NCBI GenBank assembly: GCA_011390455.1
Contig: JAABSI010000001.1
Coordinates: 1 to 64,000 of the forward strand
DNA: 64,000 nucleotides
Source: Trueperaceae bacterium
GTDB taxonomy: Bacteria; Deinococcota; Deinococci; Deinococcales; Trueperaceae
Direction of reading: 5' to 3'
Each line of letters opens with the position of its first letter. The stretch's first letter is position 1. Positions 56,878 through 64,000 of the stretch are shown here, piece by piece. The notes beneath the pieces are model-generated. The model was not told the origin of the DNA. It searched no databases and was given only the letters and a program-made list of their open reading frames with translations. Both the position numbers and the translations under genes were made by a program.

Positions 56878-57239
56878 CAGTCCGTGACCTCGGGGTGGGT
56901 CCAGTGCGGGAGGGAGCGTCGGGAAGCGGCGAGGGCGAGCCGGACGACGGGTTCGTGACGACGGGCGCGGCCCGGGGGGACCGGATGCAGGGACGTGAGC
57001 AGAGCGACCTCCTCGATGATGCGGGTTCGGGACCGACCGGCGACCGAGGCGGCGTTCGTGCGTACCGACCTGGGGGTCGGCGAGGTGCCGTCGATCGCGT
57101 CCTGAACGGCGTTTCGGCCGTTACCGCAGCATTCCGCGAACCATACCACGGAGGGTCATTCGGCCCTGGCGGGACATTCGTCCCAGGGTGAGCGAGCCGC
57201 TCCGCTCCAGAACGCACTTGTGGTCCGACGAACGCCGGA
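56878..57239 (-). promoter_or_regulatory. Upstream region of the act operon
   Basis: This 362-bp gap holds the actA SD and, on the minus strand, an extended -10 (TGGTATGGT, 57148-57140), with no clear -35. That would give a ~250-nt leader. The stretch 56880-57120 shows no ORF or RNA I can support. The tRNA-Ala 3' end borders it at 57240. Confidence 0.4.
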
Positions 57240-57315
57240 TGGTGGAGCCTGCCGGATTCGAACCGGCGACCTATCGCTTGCAAAGCGACCGCTCTCCCAG
57301 CTGAGCTAAGGCCCC
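57240..57315 (-). tRNA. tRNA-Ala (anticodon TGC)
   Basis: 76 nt with encoded CCA. On the minus strand it starts GGGGCCT at 57315. The acceptor stem has the G3:U70 pair, the alanine identity element. Anticodon TGC lies at 57282-57280 (tRNA positions 34-36). The D arm (AGCTCAGCTGGGAGAG), T arm (CCGGTTCGAATCCGG) and A73 discriminator are standard. Confidence 0.97.
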
Positions 57316-57350
57316 ATGCCGACCGGACGCGCAGCGGCGTCGGACTCCCG

Positions 57351-57379
57351 AGGTTACGGGCAGGTGCGACCGGCGTCAA
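57351..57379 (-). promoter_or_regulatory. Promoter of tRNA-Ala
   Basis: On the minus strand, TTGACG (57379-57374), 17-nt spacer, TAACCT (57356-57351). Transcription should start about 29 nt before the mature 5' end. The hexamers are identical to those of the peptide-binding-protein promoter at 3254-3283. Confidence 0.7.
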
Positions 57380-57411
57380 GATGCTCCGCGCGCAATCGCG
57401 TGCGACGTGGG

Positions 57412-57441
57412 TCCGGGCCCACGCACGTGCGTGGGCCCGGA
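57412..57441. terminator. Perfect 30-bp palindrome after the giant lipoprotein gene
   Basis: The two 15-nt arms (57412-57426 and 57427-57441) are exact reverse complements with no spacer; as RNA it folds to a stem with a small CACGTG-type loop. It lies 46 bp after the stop of the giant gene and upstream of the tRNA promoter. Likely a rho-independent-like terminator without U tract. Confidence 0.65.
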
Positions 57442-57487
57442 GGGGATGGTCGGCGTGCCGACCGCGTTGGAGCTGGCCGTATGGGTA

Positions 57488-60400
57488 CTACTCGACCGTG
57501 CGCCACGTCCAGGAGATGGACAGCTCGCAGGTGCCGGACTCGACTTCGGGGAGCTGGCCGCGCAGCGTGACGGCGTCGCTGCCGCCGATGACGGGGTAGG
57601 TGTAGCGGGTGCTCATGCTGCCGTAGTCGGCGATGGCGGATGGGTTGAGGCCGAGCGTGTAGTCCTGGCTCTCCTCCAGGATGTTGTTGCTGAAGGCGCG
57701 GAAGCTCTCGTCGCGCCCGAGCACGAAGGTCTGGACGTCGCCCGTCAGCGGGACGGTAGCGCCGGACGCGATGCCGCTCAGGTCGTCGCGGAGGTTCACG
57801 ACGCCCTCGACCACGGTGAGGCTGCCGTCGCGCTCGGGCACCTCGACGTTGAGCAGGCCACGGAAGTTGCCGGCCGCGAGCGCGCCTCCGTCGAAGTCGT
57901 TCGTGATGCTCTCCTGGCCGGCGGCGGCGAGCGTCGGGTTGTCGAAGCCGACGCCACCCAAGACGAAGTCGAAGAACCGCTGCGGGGCCTCGTACTCCCC
58001 GAAGATCTGGATCGAGGTCAGGCCGGCGAGCACGTCCCGGAACTCGTCCGCCGTGGGGGCGTCGGAGGTGCCGGCCTCGACCCACCCGCCGCCGTCGATG
58101 GTGAGCGGGATCTCGATGGTGTCCCACGTGGTCGACTCGTGCGGCGCCAAGGCGTTGAAGACGAGCGTCGCGCCGCCGCCGATCAGTCGCACGTTCGGGG
58201 TCCAGCGGGTCTGGTCTCTCTCGCGCAGGAACTGGCGGAGGTCGAACGAGAACGTCCCTCCGTAGTACGCCGATCGATCCCCGTAGTAGGGGGCGGGCGC
58301 GGTGAGCACCAGCACGCTCGCGGACACGAAGCCGCCAGCGCGCAGCCAGAGGTAGCCGCCCGGGTTGCCCCCGAAATCGCTGTAGCGCAGGTCGCCGATC
58401 CAGCCGTTGGTCCTGATGCCCCAGCCGTCCAGGTTCGCCTCGCCGCCGATCTGGTAGCACGAGTCGAGGACGGTGGCGTTGGCGTAGCGGAACTCGATCA
58501 CCTGATCGGCGACGAGCGGGTTGCGACCGTGACTCGAGGCCAGCTCGGTGCCGTCCTGGACGCCATCGCCGTCGGTGTCAGCGTCGTCGGGGTCGGTGAG
58601 CTCGACCAACTCGACGCCGTCGCTGAGGCCGTCCAGGTCCGCGTCGGCGATCAGCGGGTCGGAGAACACCCGGTACGGGGTCTCGCCGCGGACCGAGACG
58701 ACCCACGAGACGAGCACCTCGTCGCCGTCGGAGCGACCGTCGGCGTCGCTGTCGAACGCGAGCGGGTTGGTGAAGCGGACCGGGTCGACCAGATCGGAGG
58801 GGAAGGCGACGCCACGCGCCTCGGCGCCGTCGCCGAGCCCGTCGCCGTCGGTATCGAACTCGCCCGGGTGGCTGAAGAGGTCGCGTTCTTGGCCATCGGT
58901 CAGGCCGTCGTTGTCCGCGTCGGCACGGTCGGGATCGGAGGGCACGCGGGCCGGGAGGGTGGTGGCGTCGGCGGCCCGGAAGGCGTCGAGGCGGACGTCG
59001 ACGGTGGACACGGGGTTGCCGAGGTCGTCGACCGGGATGGGGACGCCGTTCGGATCCAGCAGTCGGCCGGACGCCTGGTAGAGCTGGGCGCCGTTCGCGT
59101 CGCGCCAGATGCCGGTGGCGTCGCGGACCACGACGACCCAGCCGAAGCGCTCCTCGATGTTGCGGAGGCCGTCGCCGTCGTTGTCGAGGGCGGCGTCGCC
59201 GGTGGAGTCAGGGTCGGTGGGATCGATGCCGATCTGGACCTCGGCGCCATCACCGAGGAGATCGAAATCGCTGTCGGCGTTGAGCGGGTCGGTCGCGGCG
59301 TTCGCGAGGCTCGGGAAGTTCCCGCCTCGGTTTCCGTACCCGGGGTACAGCTGGAACGGCAGGTCGCCGACCTGCGCGTCGAGCGGCAGGTAGCGGACGC
59401 CGACGAGCTCCGCGGCGTCGCCGAGGCCGTCGCGGTCGCTGTCGAAGCGCGAAGGATCGGTCAGCGCCTCGGTGCCGATGGAGAGGTCGAGTGTCCAACC
59501 GACGCCGGTGACCTCAGCCGCAGGCGGGATGCTCGGGCGACCGGTGGCGTCGCGGAACAGCCGGAGGACGAGTCCGCTCTGCGGATCTTCGATGAGTTGT
59601 TCGCGCAACGTGTTCTGTTGGGCGCCGGGGTTGGCGGTGGCGTCGTTGGGGTAGACGTAGACGTAGATCTCGCAGAGGCCCAGTTCCTGGCAGTCGGTCA
59701 GGCCGTCGCCGTCGGTGTCGAAGCGGGCGGGGCTGCTGCTGGTCGGGACCGCGTCCTCACCGCGCACGACCACGAGCCACGGCTCGTACAGGCCGCCGCC
59801 GAGCGACCGGCCGAAGATCTCCTCGTTGTCGGGGATGCCGTCGCGGTCGGTGTCGACGCTGTCCGGGATCCCGTCCGGCATCGAGCAGTTGGTCGCGGTG
59901 GGGTCGCCGAAGCAGGCGTTGTTCAAGACGTCGGTGATGGAGTCGACGCTGCCGTAGAAGGCCTCCTGCTGGACCGTGAGGCCGTCGCCGTCGGCGTCCT
60001 GGCCGAAGAGGAAGCGGACGCTGCGGCCGGCGGTGATCGGGGCGTCGCGGACGTCGTCGGGCGCGCTCGCGGTGATGGGCAGCTCGACCTCGACGAACCA
60101 CTGGAAGCCGTCGTCGCTGCGCACGACGTTGCGGATCCGGTGGATCTCGCCCTCGCGGGTCGAGTAGCTGTTGAGGATGTCGAAGCGATCGTCGGCGTCG
60201 CAGCCGGCGATGCTGCTGCCCGCCAGGCAGGCCGTGAGGGCGTCGTCGGCGGCGGCGTCGAGGTGCTCGAGCTTCAGGACGTTCTCGAGCAGCGTGCCGA
60301 GGTCGGGCCCGACCGGGTCGCCGAACGCGTCGAAGGTGCCCGGCGTCGCCACGCGGTAGAGCTCCGCGGCGCGCCGACCACCGTAGTCGATCGCGAAGGT

Positions 60401-62974
60401 GGCGGTGCGATCGTTGACGTCCTGGTAGGTGTAGGTGAAGTTGCGGCCGGACTCGTCGACGATGTCGTAGTTCGCGACCTCGAACAGCAGGTTGCGCGGG
60501 TTCTCGCGCAGCGCTTCGATCAAGGCGGGGGCCGGATTGTCGGCGGTGAAGCGGATCGGGCCACGCACGTCCGGCGCCGGGCCGAGGTTGATCGCCGCGG
60601 CGGTGCTGGTGAGGGTCGCGATCGGGATGAAGCGGGTGGGGTCGCGCGGGTCGACGAGCTTGGCGGTGATCACCAGGTTCTCGACCGTGAAGGCGACGTC
60701 GCCGAGGCTGACCAGCTCGAGCGCCACGGCCATGCTGGCGCCCACCACCTCGCGGGTGACGGTCTCGCCGTCCTGGAGCTCGCGCTCGGTGCCGAGCGAG
60801 GCGGCCTGGGCCTGCTGGGTCGCCTGGACCGAGGAGGAGCTGAACGAGGTGGTGGTGGCTTCCTTGTAACCGCCGTTGACCGCCACCTCACCGGAGAACT
60901 TGAACTTGAGCGGCGGTTCGTACTCGAGCCCGGCCTTGACGCCGGCGTTGATGAACCACTCGGTGGCCTTGGCGTTCTCCGAACCGCTGGTGCGGCTCGA
61001 CTCGGTGCTCAGCGTGCTCTCGCTGCTGCGGGTCTCGAGCACCCGCGAACCGCTCGCGCTCTCGGCGGTGAAGCGCACGTCGAGGCCGAGCTGGACGTCG
61101 CCGACGACGCGGAGGTCGAAGGTGGGCAGGTCGGCGATGAGCGGGTTGCGGTTCTGCAGACCGACCTCGTCGCCGTCGTCGATCTGATCGCCATCGGTAT
61201 CGGCTTGCAACGGCGAGGTGCCGAAGAAGTTCGTCTCGAGGCCGTCGACGAGGCCGTCGCCGTCGGTGTCCTGCTGGCTGGGCTCGGTGTAGTAGACGTT
61301 GAGCTCGTCCCAGTCGTCGATACCGTCGGCGTCCGTGTCGGTCGAGCGCGGGTCGGTCGCGTAGATGCGCTCGTCGAGGTCGCTGAGGCCGTCGCCGTCG
61401 GTGTCGCGGGCCGCGACGTTCACCGGATCGCCGACCGGCAGCGTGGGGTCGCCCGGGTCGCTCGTGACCTCGTAGCGGCGCGTGGATCCGTCGACGTTGC
61501 GAACGGTGACGAACCAGCCCGCCTGCTCGGCGGCGTCGCTGAGTCCGTCGCCGTCGCTGTCGGCCTGGGGTCCGCTCGGAGGCGTGCCCTGGAAGGTGAC
61601 GGTGCTGGGGTCGACCATCCGCTCGGGGGGCGCGATCTGGTTGCCCGCGAGGTCCTTCACGTTGGTGACGGCGAGCGTGTAGAACAGGTCGGACTGCGCC
61701 ATCGTGGTCAGCGTGACCGTGGTGCGGTCGGCGCTCCGGGTGGCGCCGAGGACCACGAGCGTCGCGTCCGGACCGCTGGCGCCGTCGAGGCGAGCCGTGA
61801 TGCGGTAGTGGGTCGGGTCCTCGGCCGAGTTCTGCTCGACCGGTTCGGTGAAGGTCACCAGAACCGTCATGTTGCCGGTCGATCCCGTGTTCGCGACCCG
61901 GGGCGGGGTGGTGTCGCCGTCGATCGGTCCGGTGCGGAACACGCCGTTGAAGGTGGCGCTGTTGGCCGCGGGGTCGATCTCGTTGCTCTGCCGGTCGGTC
62001 ACGCCGGTGACGGTGATCGTGTACTCGGTGAGCTCGTCCCGCTGCGGCGCGGTCGTCAGCAGCACCTGCGTGTTGTACGGGTTGGCGTACTGCGCCGAGA
62101 GGACCTCCAGCGGGCTCCCGTCGGCCGCCTCGATGCTGTAGCGGTCGGCCCGATCGCCTCCGACGACGGGTTCGCTGAAGTCGACCAACACCGAGGTGTT
62201 GGACGTCGCGGTGGCGCTCGTGACGGCCGGCCGGACCGCGTCGTCGAGCGGGATGCCCCGGAACGCGGCGGTGTTGTTGGTCGGGTCGATGAGCTTGTCG
62301 CCTGCCTGCGTCAACACGTTGGTCACGCGCAGCGTGTACTCGGTGTCGATCTGCGCCTCGGTCGTGAGGATGATCCGGGTGCGATCGGTGCGACCCCGAT
62401 CGTCCACGCCGAAGCGGATGGACACGATCGTGAGGTCGGGCGTCTCGTCGAGCGTCGGCGCTTCCTCGACGATGTCGTAGTACCGCACGTCGAGCGCCAT
62501 GTCCGACATCTCCGCGCCCGCGCCTGGAGGCGGGTCGGCGAAGTGCACGAGGATCTCGGTGGGGCTGAGCGAGATCGCCGATGCGACGATCGGCGCCCGC
62601 ACGGACGTGCCGCCGAAGCTCGATGACGACGTGCTGAGCTGGCCGCCTTCCGCTGCGGCGACGCCCGAGACGTCGAGGGTGTAGCTGACCCCCTCCTGGA
62701 GGGGCGCGGTCGCGAGCACCACGGTCCGGCCGTCGGCCGCGCGCTGCACGGAGAGCACCGCGACCGGTCCGCCGGCGTGGGTGATCGCGTAGTTGGCCGC
62801 GATCCCGGCGGCGTCGTCGACCGCGGTCGAGAACACGACGCGCACGCTCGTGGCGCTGGTCGCCTCCGCCGAGTACTCGATCTCGGCCGGCGGGGCAGGG
62901 GCGCGACCGCACGCGATCAGCGCTGCGGTCAAGGCGAGGAACACCATGAGCAGGTTCATCCGATGTTTCGGCAC
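57488..62974 (-). CDS. Giant lipoprotein: Ig-like, calcium-repeat, anthrax-PA-like and laminin-B-like regions
   Basis: 1828 residues from GTG 62974 (AGGAG 5 nt upstream). Lipobox LIAC gives Cys22. Four SbsA-type Ig-like domains span ~32-121, 128-240, 248-345 and 355-463. Residues ~470-610 carry four or five D.D.DG..D..E calcium repeats, with AGWFVTVRN. Then NPLIADLP (610-617) leads into ~618-870, Ser/Thr-rich with SESTLSTESSRTSGSENAKA and TSFSSSSVQATQQAQ, and a beta-rich segment. This order parallels the Ca-binding domain and membrane-insertion region of anthrax protective antigen and clostridial binary toxin B. Further Ca repeats lie at ~990-1490. Residues ~1500-1685 resemble a laminin B domain (VRLIGGGATLVFNALAP, FEYEAPQRFFDFVLGGVGFDNP-like). 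Whether it forms pores is unknown. Confidence 0.85.
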   Translation of the reverse strand: MPKHRMNLLMVFLALTAALIACGRAPAPPAEIEYSAEATSATSVRVVFSTAVDDAAGIAANYAITHAGGPVAVLSVQRAADGRTVVLATAPLQEGVSYTLDVSGVAAAEGGQLSTSSSSFGGTSVRAPIVASAISLSPTEILVHFADPPPGAGAEMSDMALDVRYYDIVEEAPTLDETPDLTIVSIRFGVDDRGRTDRTRIILTTEAQIDTEYTLRVTNVLTQAGDKLIDPTNNTAAFRGIPLDDAVRPAVTSATATSNTSVLVDFSEPVVGGDRADRYSIEAADGSPLEVLSAQYANPYNTQVLLTTAPQRDELTEYTITVTGVTDRQSNEIDPAANSATFNGVFRTGPIDGDTTPPRVANTGSTGNMTVLVTFTEPVEQNSAEDPTHYRITARLDGASGPDATLVVLGATRSADRTTVTLTTMAQSDLFYTLAVTNVKDLAGNQIAPPERMVDPSTVTFQGTPPSGPQADSDGDGLSDAAEQAGWFVTVRNVDGSTRRYEVTSDPGDPTLPVGDPVNVAARDTDGDGLSDLDERIYATDPRSTDTDADGIDDWDELNVYYTEPSQQDTDGDGLVDGLETNFFGTSPLQADTDGDQIDDGDEVGLQNRNPLIADLPTFDLRVVGDVQLGLDVRFTAESASGSRVLETRSSESTLSTESSRTSGSENAKATEWFINAGVKAGLEYEPPLKFKFSGEVAVNGGYKEATTTSFSSSSVQATQQAQAASLGTERELQDGETVTREVVGASMAVALELVSLGDVAFTVENLVITAKLVDPRDPTRFIPIATLTSTAAAINLGPAPDVRGPIRFTADNPAPALIEALRENPRNLLFEVANYDIVDESGRNFTYTYQDVNDRTATFAIDYGGRRAAELYRVATPGTFDAFGDPVGPDLGTLLENVLKLEHLDAAADDALTACLAGSSIAGCDADDRFDILNSYSTREGEIHRIRNVVRSDDGFQWFVEVELPITASAPDDVRDAPITAGRSVRFLFGQDADGDGLTVQQEAFYGSVDSITDVLNNACFGDPTATNCSMPDGIPDSVDTDRDGIPDNEEIFGRSLGGGLYEPWLVVVRGEDAVPTSSSPARFDTDGDGLTDCQELGLCEIYVYVYPNDATANPGAQQNTLREQLIEDPQSGLVLRLFRDATGRPSIPPAAEVTGVGWTLDLSIGTEALTDPSRFDSDRDGLGDAAELVGVRYLPLDAQVGDLPFQLYPGYGNRGGNFPSLANAATDPLNADSDFDLLGDGAEVQIGIDPTDPDSTGDAALDNDGDGLRNIEERFGWVVVVRDATGIWRDANGAQLYQASGRLLDPNGVPIPVDDLGNPVSTVDVRLDAFRAADATTLPARVPSDPDRADADNDGLTDGQERDLFSHPGEFDTDGDGLGDGAEARGVAFPSDLVDPVRFTNPLAFDSDADGRSDGDEVLVSWVVSVRGETPYRVFSDPLIADADLDGLSDGVELVELTDPDDADTDGDGVQDGTELASSHGRNPLVADQVIEFRYANATVLDSCYQIGGEANLDGWGIRTNGWIGDLRYSDFGGNPGGYLWLRAGGFVSASVLVLTAPAPYYGDRSAYYGGTFSFDLRQFLRERDQTRWTPNVRLIGGGATLVFNALAPHESTTWDTIEIPLTIDGGGWVEAGTSDAPTADEFRDVLAGLTSIQIFGEYEAPQRFFDFVLGGVGFDNPTLAAAGQESITNDFDGGALAAGNFRGLLNVEVPERDGSLTVVEGVVNLRDDLSGIASGATVPLTGDVQTFVLGRDESFRAFSNNILEESQDYTLGLNPSAIADYGSMSTRYTYPVIGGSDAVTLRGQLPEVESGTCELSISWTWRTVE

Positions 62975-63089
62975 GTAACTCCTCCATGTCCAGCTCGCGC
63001 GCCGCTGGACTGCCCGGAATGGGCGAGAACGACGTTGCGTACCGACATCGATTGAAGGTACTCGTGGACCCTACACTATGAGCAAAGTC

Positions 63090-63116
63090 TGAGCATGCTC
63101 ATCTGCACCTCATGAG
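63090..63116. promoter_or_regulatory. Two adjacent palindromes upstream of the giant gene
   Basis: TGAGCATGCTCA (63090-63101) is a perfect 12-bp palindrome; CTCATGAG (63109-63116) is another, and a TGAGCA half-site lies just before (63079-63084). They lie in the 258-bp gap between the giant gene and the PIN/TRAM gene, the AT-richest patch here, and are candidate operator sites. No clear promoter is seen nearby. Confidence 0.35.
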
Positions 63117-63232
63117 GGCGCGAGTCGGGCCGCGCGCACGTCCGGGGGGCGTCCGCCTCGGGATGATGCGCCCGCGGCGAGACCGTCGGATGCGTCTGCG
63201 TCGCGATGCGCCGACGTGTCGGGATCGCGCGT

Positions 63233-64000
63233 TCAGCCCTCGCTGGCCCCGCTCGCGCGCTCCGAGCCGGCCGGACGCCCGAAGATCATGCGCCCCATCT
63301 GCGTCTGCAGGCTGCTCGTCACGGTGACGTCGACGCTGCGCCCCACGAGCGCGGCAGCGTCCTCGACGACGACCATGGTGCCGTCCTCGAGGTACGCGAG
63401 CCCTTGCCCCGCCTCGCGCCCTTCGCGCACGATCGTGAGCGAGAGGCGCTCGCCGGGCAGGAATGAGGCCTTGACCGCGTTCGCGAGCTGGTGCAGGTTG
63501 AGGACCCGGATGCCCTGCAGCCCAGCGACCCGGTGGAGGTTGTAGTCGGTGGTCACCAGGTCGGCGCCGCGCGCCGTGCACAACCGCACCAACCGGTCGT
63601 CGACCGGTCCGTCGCCGGCGTCGTCGTGCACGACCTCGGTGTCCACCCCACCGTGCGCCACCAGCCGGTCGAGCACCTCGAGGCCGCGGCGACCCCGTCG
63701 GCGCTTGAGTGGGTCGTCGGCGTCCGCGATGCGCTGGAGCTCCGCGAGCACGAACTGCGGCACCAGCAGCGGACCCTCGAGGAAGTTCGCGTCGGCGACG
63801 TCGATCAGGCGACCGTCGATGATCGCCGAGGTGTCGAGGACCTTGGCCGCCGGGGCCGGCGGGGGTGGCTCTTCGGCGACCCCCCGACCGAGGGCGCGCG
63901 AGACCGCGAACAAGTGGCGGTTGACGACGAAGAACCAGGAGGCGGCGGCGATCAAGATCGCCGCGATCAGCAGCGACCAGTACCAGGTGAACCCCGGCAC
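63233..64000 (-). CDS. PIN/TRAM domain protein (YacL-like), N-terminus outside window
   Basis: The visible 255 residues run to the window edge, where GTG (63998-64000) is only the first in-frame codon, so the gene probably starts further out. YacL-type proteins have several N-terminal TMs, and only one is visible here (WYWSLLIAAILIAAASWFFVV, ~7-27). The PIN domain is at ~53-175: VLDTSAIIDGRLIDV, VPQFVLAELQ, DDRLVRLC and DLVTTDYNLHRVA, with the acidic residues of a nuclease site. The TRAM domain follows at ~185-245 (EGREAGQGLAYLEDGTMVVVEDA). Membrane-tethered putative RNase. Confidence 0.9.
   Translation of the reverse strand: MPGFTWYWSLLIAAILIAAASWFFVVNRHLFAVSRALGRGVAEEPPPPAPAAKVLDTSAIIDGRLIDVADANFLEGPLLVPQFVLAELQRIADADDPLKRRRGRRGLEVLDRLVAHGGVDTEVVHDDAGDGPVDDRLVRLCTARGADLVTTDYNLHRVAGLQGIRVLNLHQLANAVKASFLPGERLSLTIVREGREAGQGLAYLEDGTMVVVEDAAALVGRSVDVTVTSSLQTQMGRMIFGRPAGSERASGASEG

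Noticed and set aside
57407..62626. Very long open frame (1739 codons) on the plus strand opposite the giant lipoprotein gene
   Set aside because: It is the antisense shadow of a GC-rich coding region: its translation is low-complexity Val/Gly/Asp/Arg with no domain, while the minus-strand frame has a lipobox, Ig-like and calcium-repeat domains.
57488..62974. Calling the giant protein a toxin
   Set aside because: PA-like order of motifs alone does not show toxicity; there is no enzymatic component, furin-type processing site or toxin operon nearby.

Overview
This window is a very GC-rich, densely packed bacterial chromosome segment with no mobile elements, phage genes or CRISPR. It encodes an outer-membrane export module (two YjgP/YjgQ permeases plus an LptD/OstA-like protein), several lipoproteins, an N-terminal DUF4388 protein, a TrmB with a long C-terminal extension, and many genes whose start codon lies 6-7 nt after a TANNNT box. 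Leaderless genes of that kind are well documented in Deinococcus. I infer a member of Deinococcota, possibly a Truepera-like lineage; this rests on promoter style and gene content, not on a database match.

Layout. 1-302: tail of an unknown gene. 488-3042 (-): a LuxR-type regulator and a lipoprotein predicted to form a seven-bladed FG-GAP propeller. 3375-7041 (+): peptide ABC importer (binding protein, hairpin, two permeases), facing an M20 peptidase, an SDR and an RluD-type pseudouridine synthase (-). 10196-11245: plsX. 11221-17481 (-): four-gene Lpt-like operon. 17530-23978 (+): nitrilase-family hydrolase, DUF4388 protein, trmB, pgeF, mazG, Nudix hydrolase, and a 2-phosphoglycerate-kinase-like protein with three ATP-cones. 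24034-27115 (+): ABC exporter and an N-terminal-SPOR protein. 27132-28091 (-): trxB. 28392-32684 (+): LOV-derived PAS-PAS-GGDEF-EAL protein and an M3 oligopeptidase. 32755-36120 (-): HExxH membrane protein and an extended ABC-F ATPase. 36224-39601 (+): class II photolyase, RNHCP protein, amidohydrolase. 39627-43870: atypical SDR (-), proA and gyrB (+). 43950-48373 (-): pullulanase and a 2-hydroxyacid dehydrogenase. 48593-56877 (-): complete alternative complex III operon actABCDEF plus an extra cytochrome c. 57240-57315 (-): tRNA-Ala(TGC). 57488-62974 (-): an 1828-residue lipoprotein with Ig-like, calcium-repeat, anthrax-PA-like and laminin-B-like regions. 63233-64000 (-): PIN/TRAM protein, cut by the window edge.

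The genes fit together as peptide uptake plus peptide hydrolysis (importer, M20, M3), envelope building (plsX, Lpt operon, ABC-SPOR), nucleotide and RNA housekeeping (mazG, Nudix, trmB, rluD, pgeF), alpha-glucan use (pullulanase) and quinol oxidation by ACIII. Translational coupling through 4-bp GTGA/ATGA overlaps is pervasive. The most unusual points are the PA-like giant lipoprotein, TAG stop codons that double as the first half of the next gene's -10 box, and overlapping divergent -10 boxes between proA and an SDR gene.
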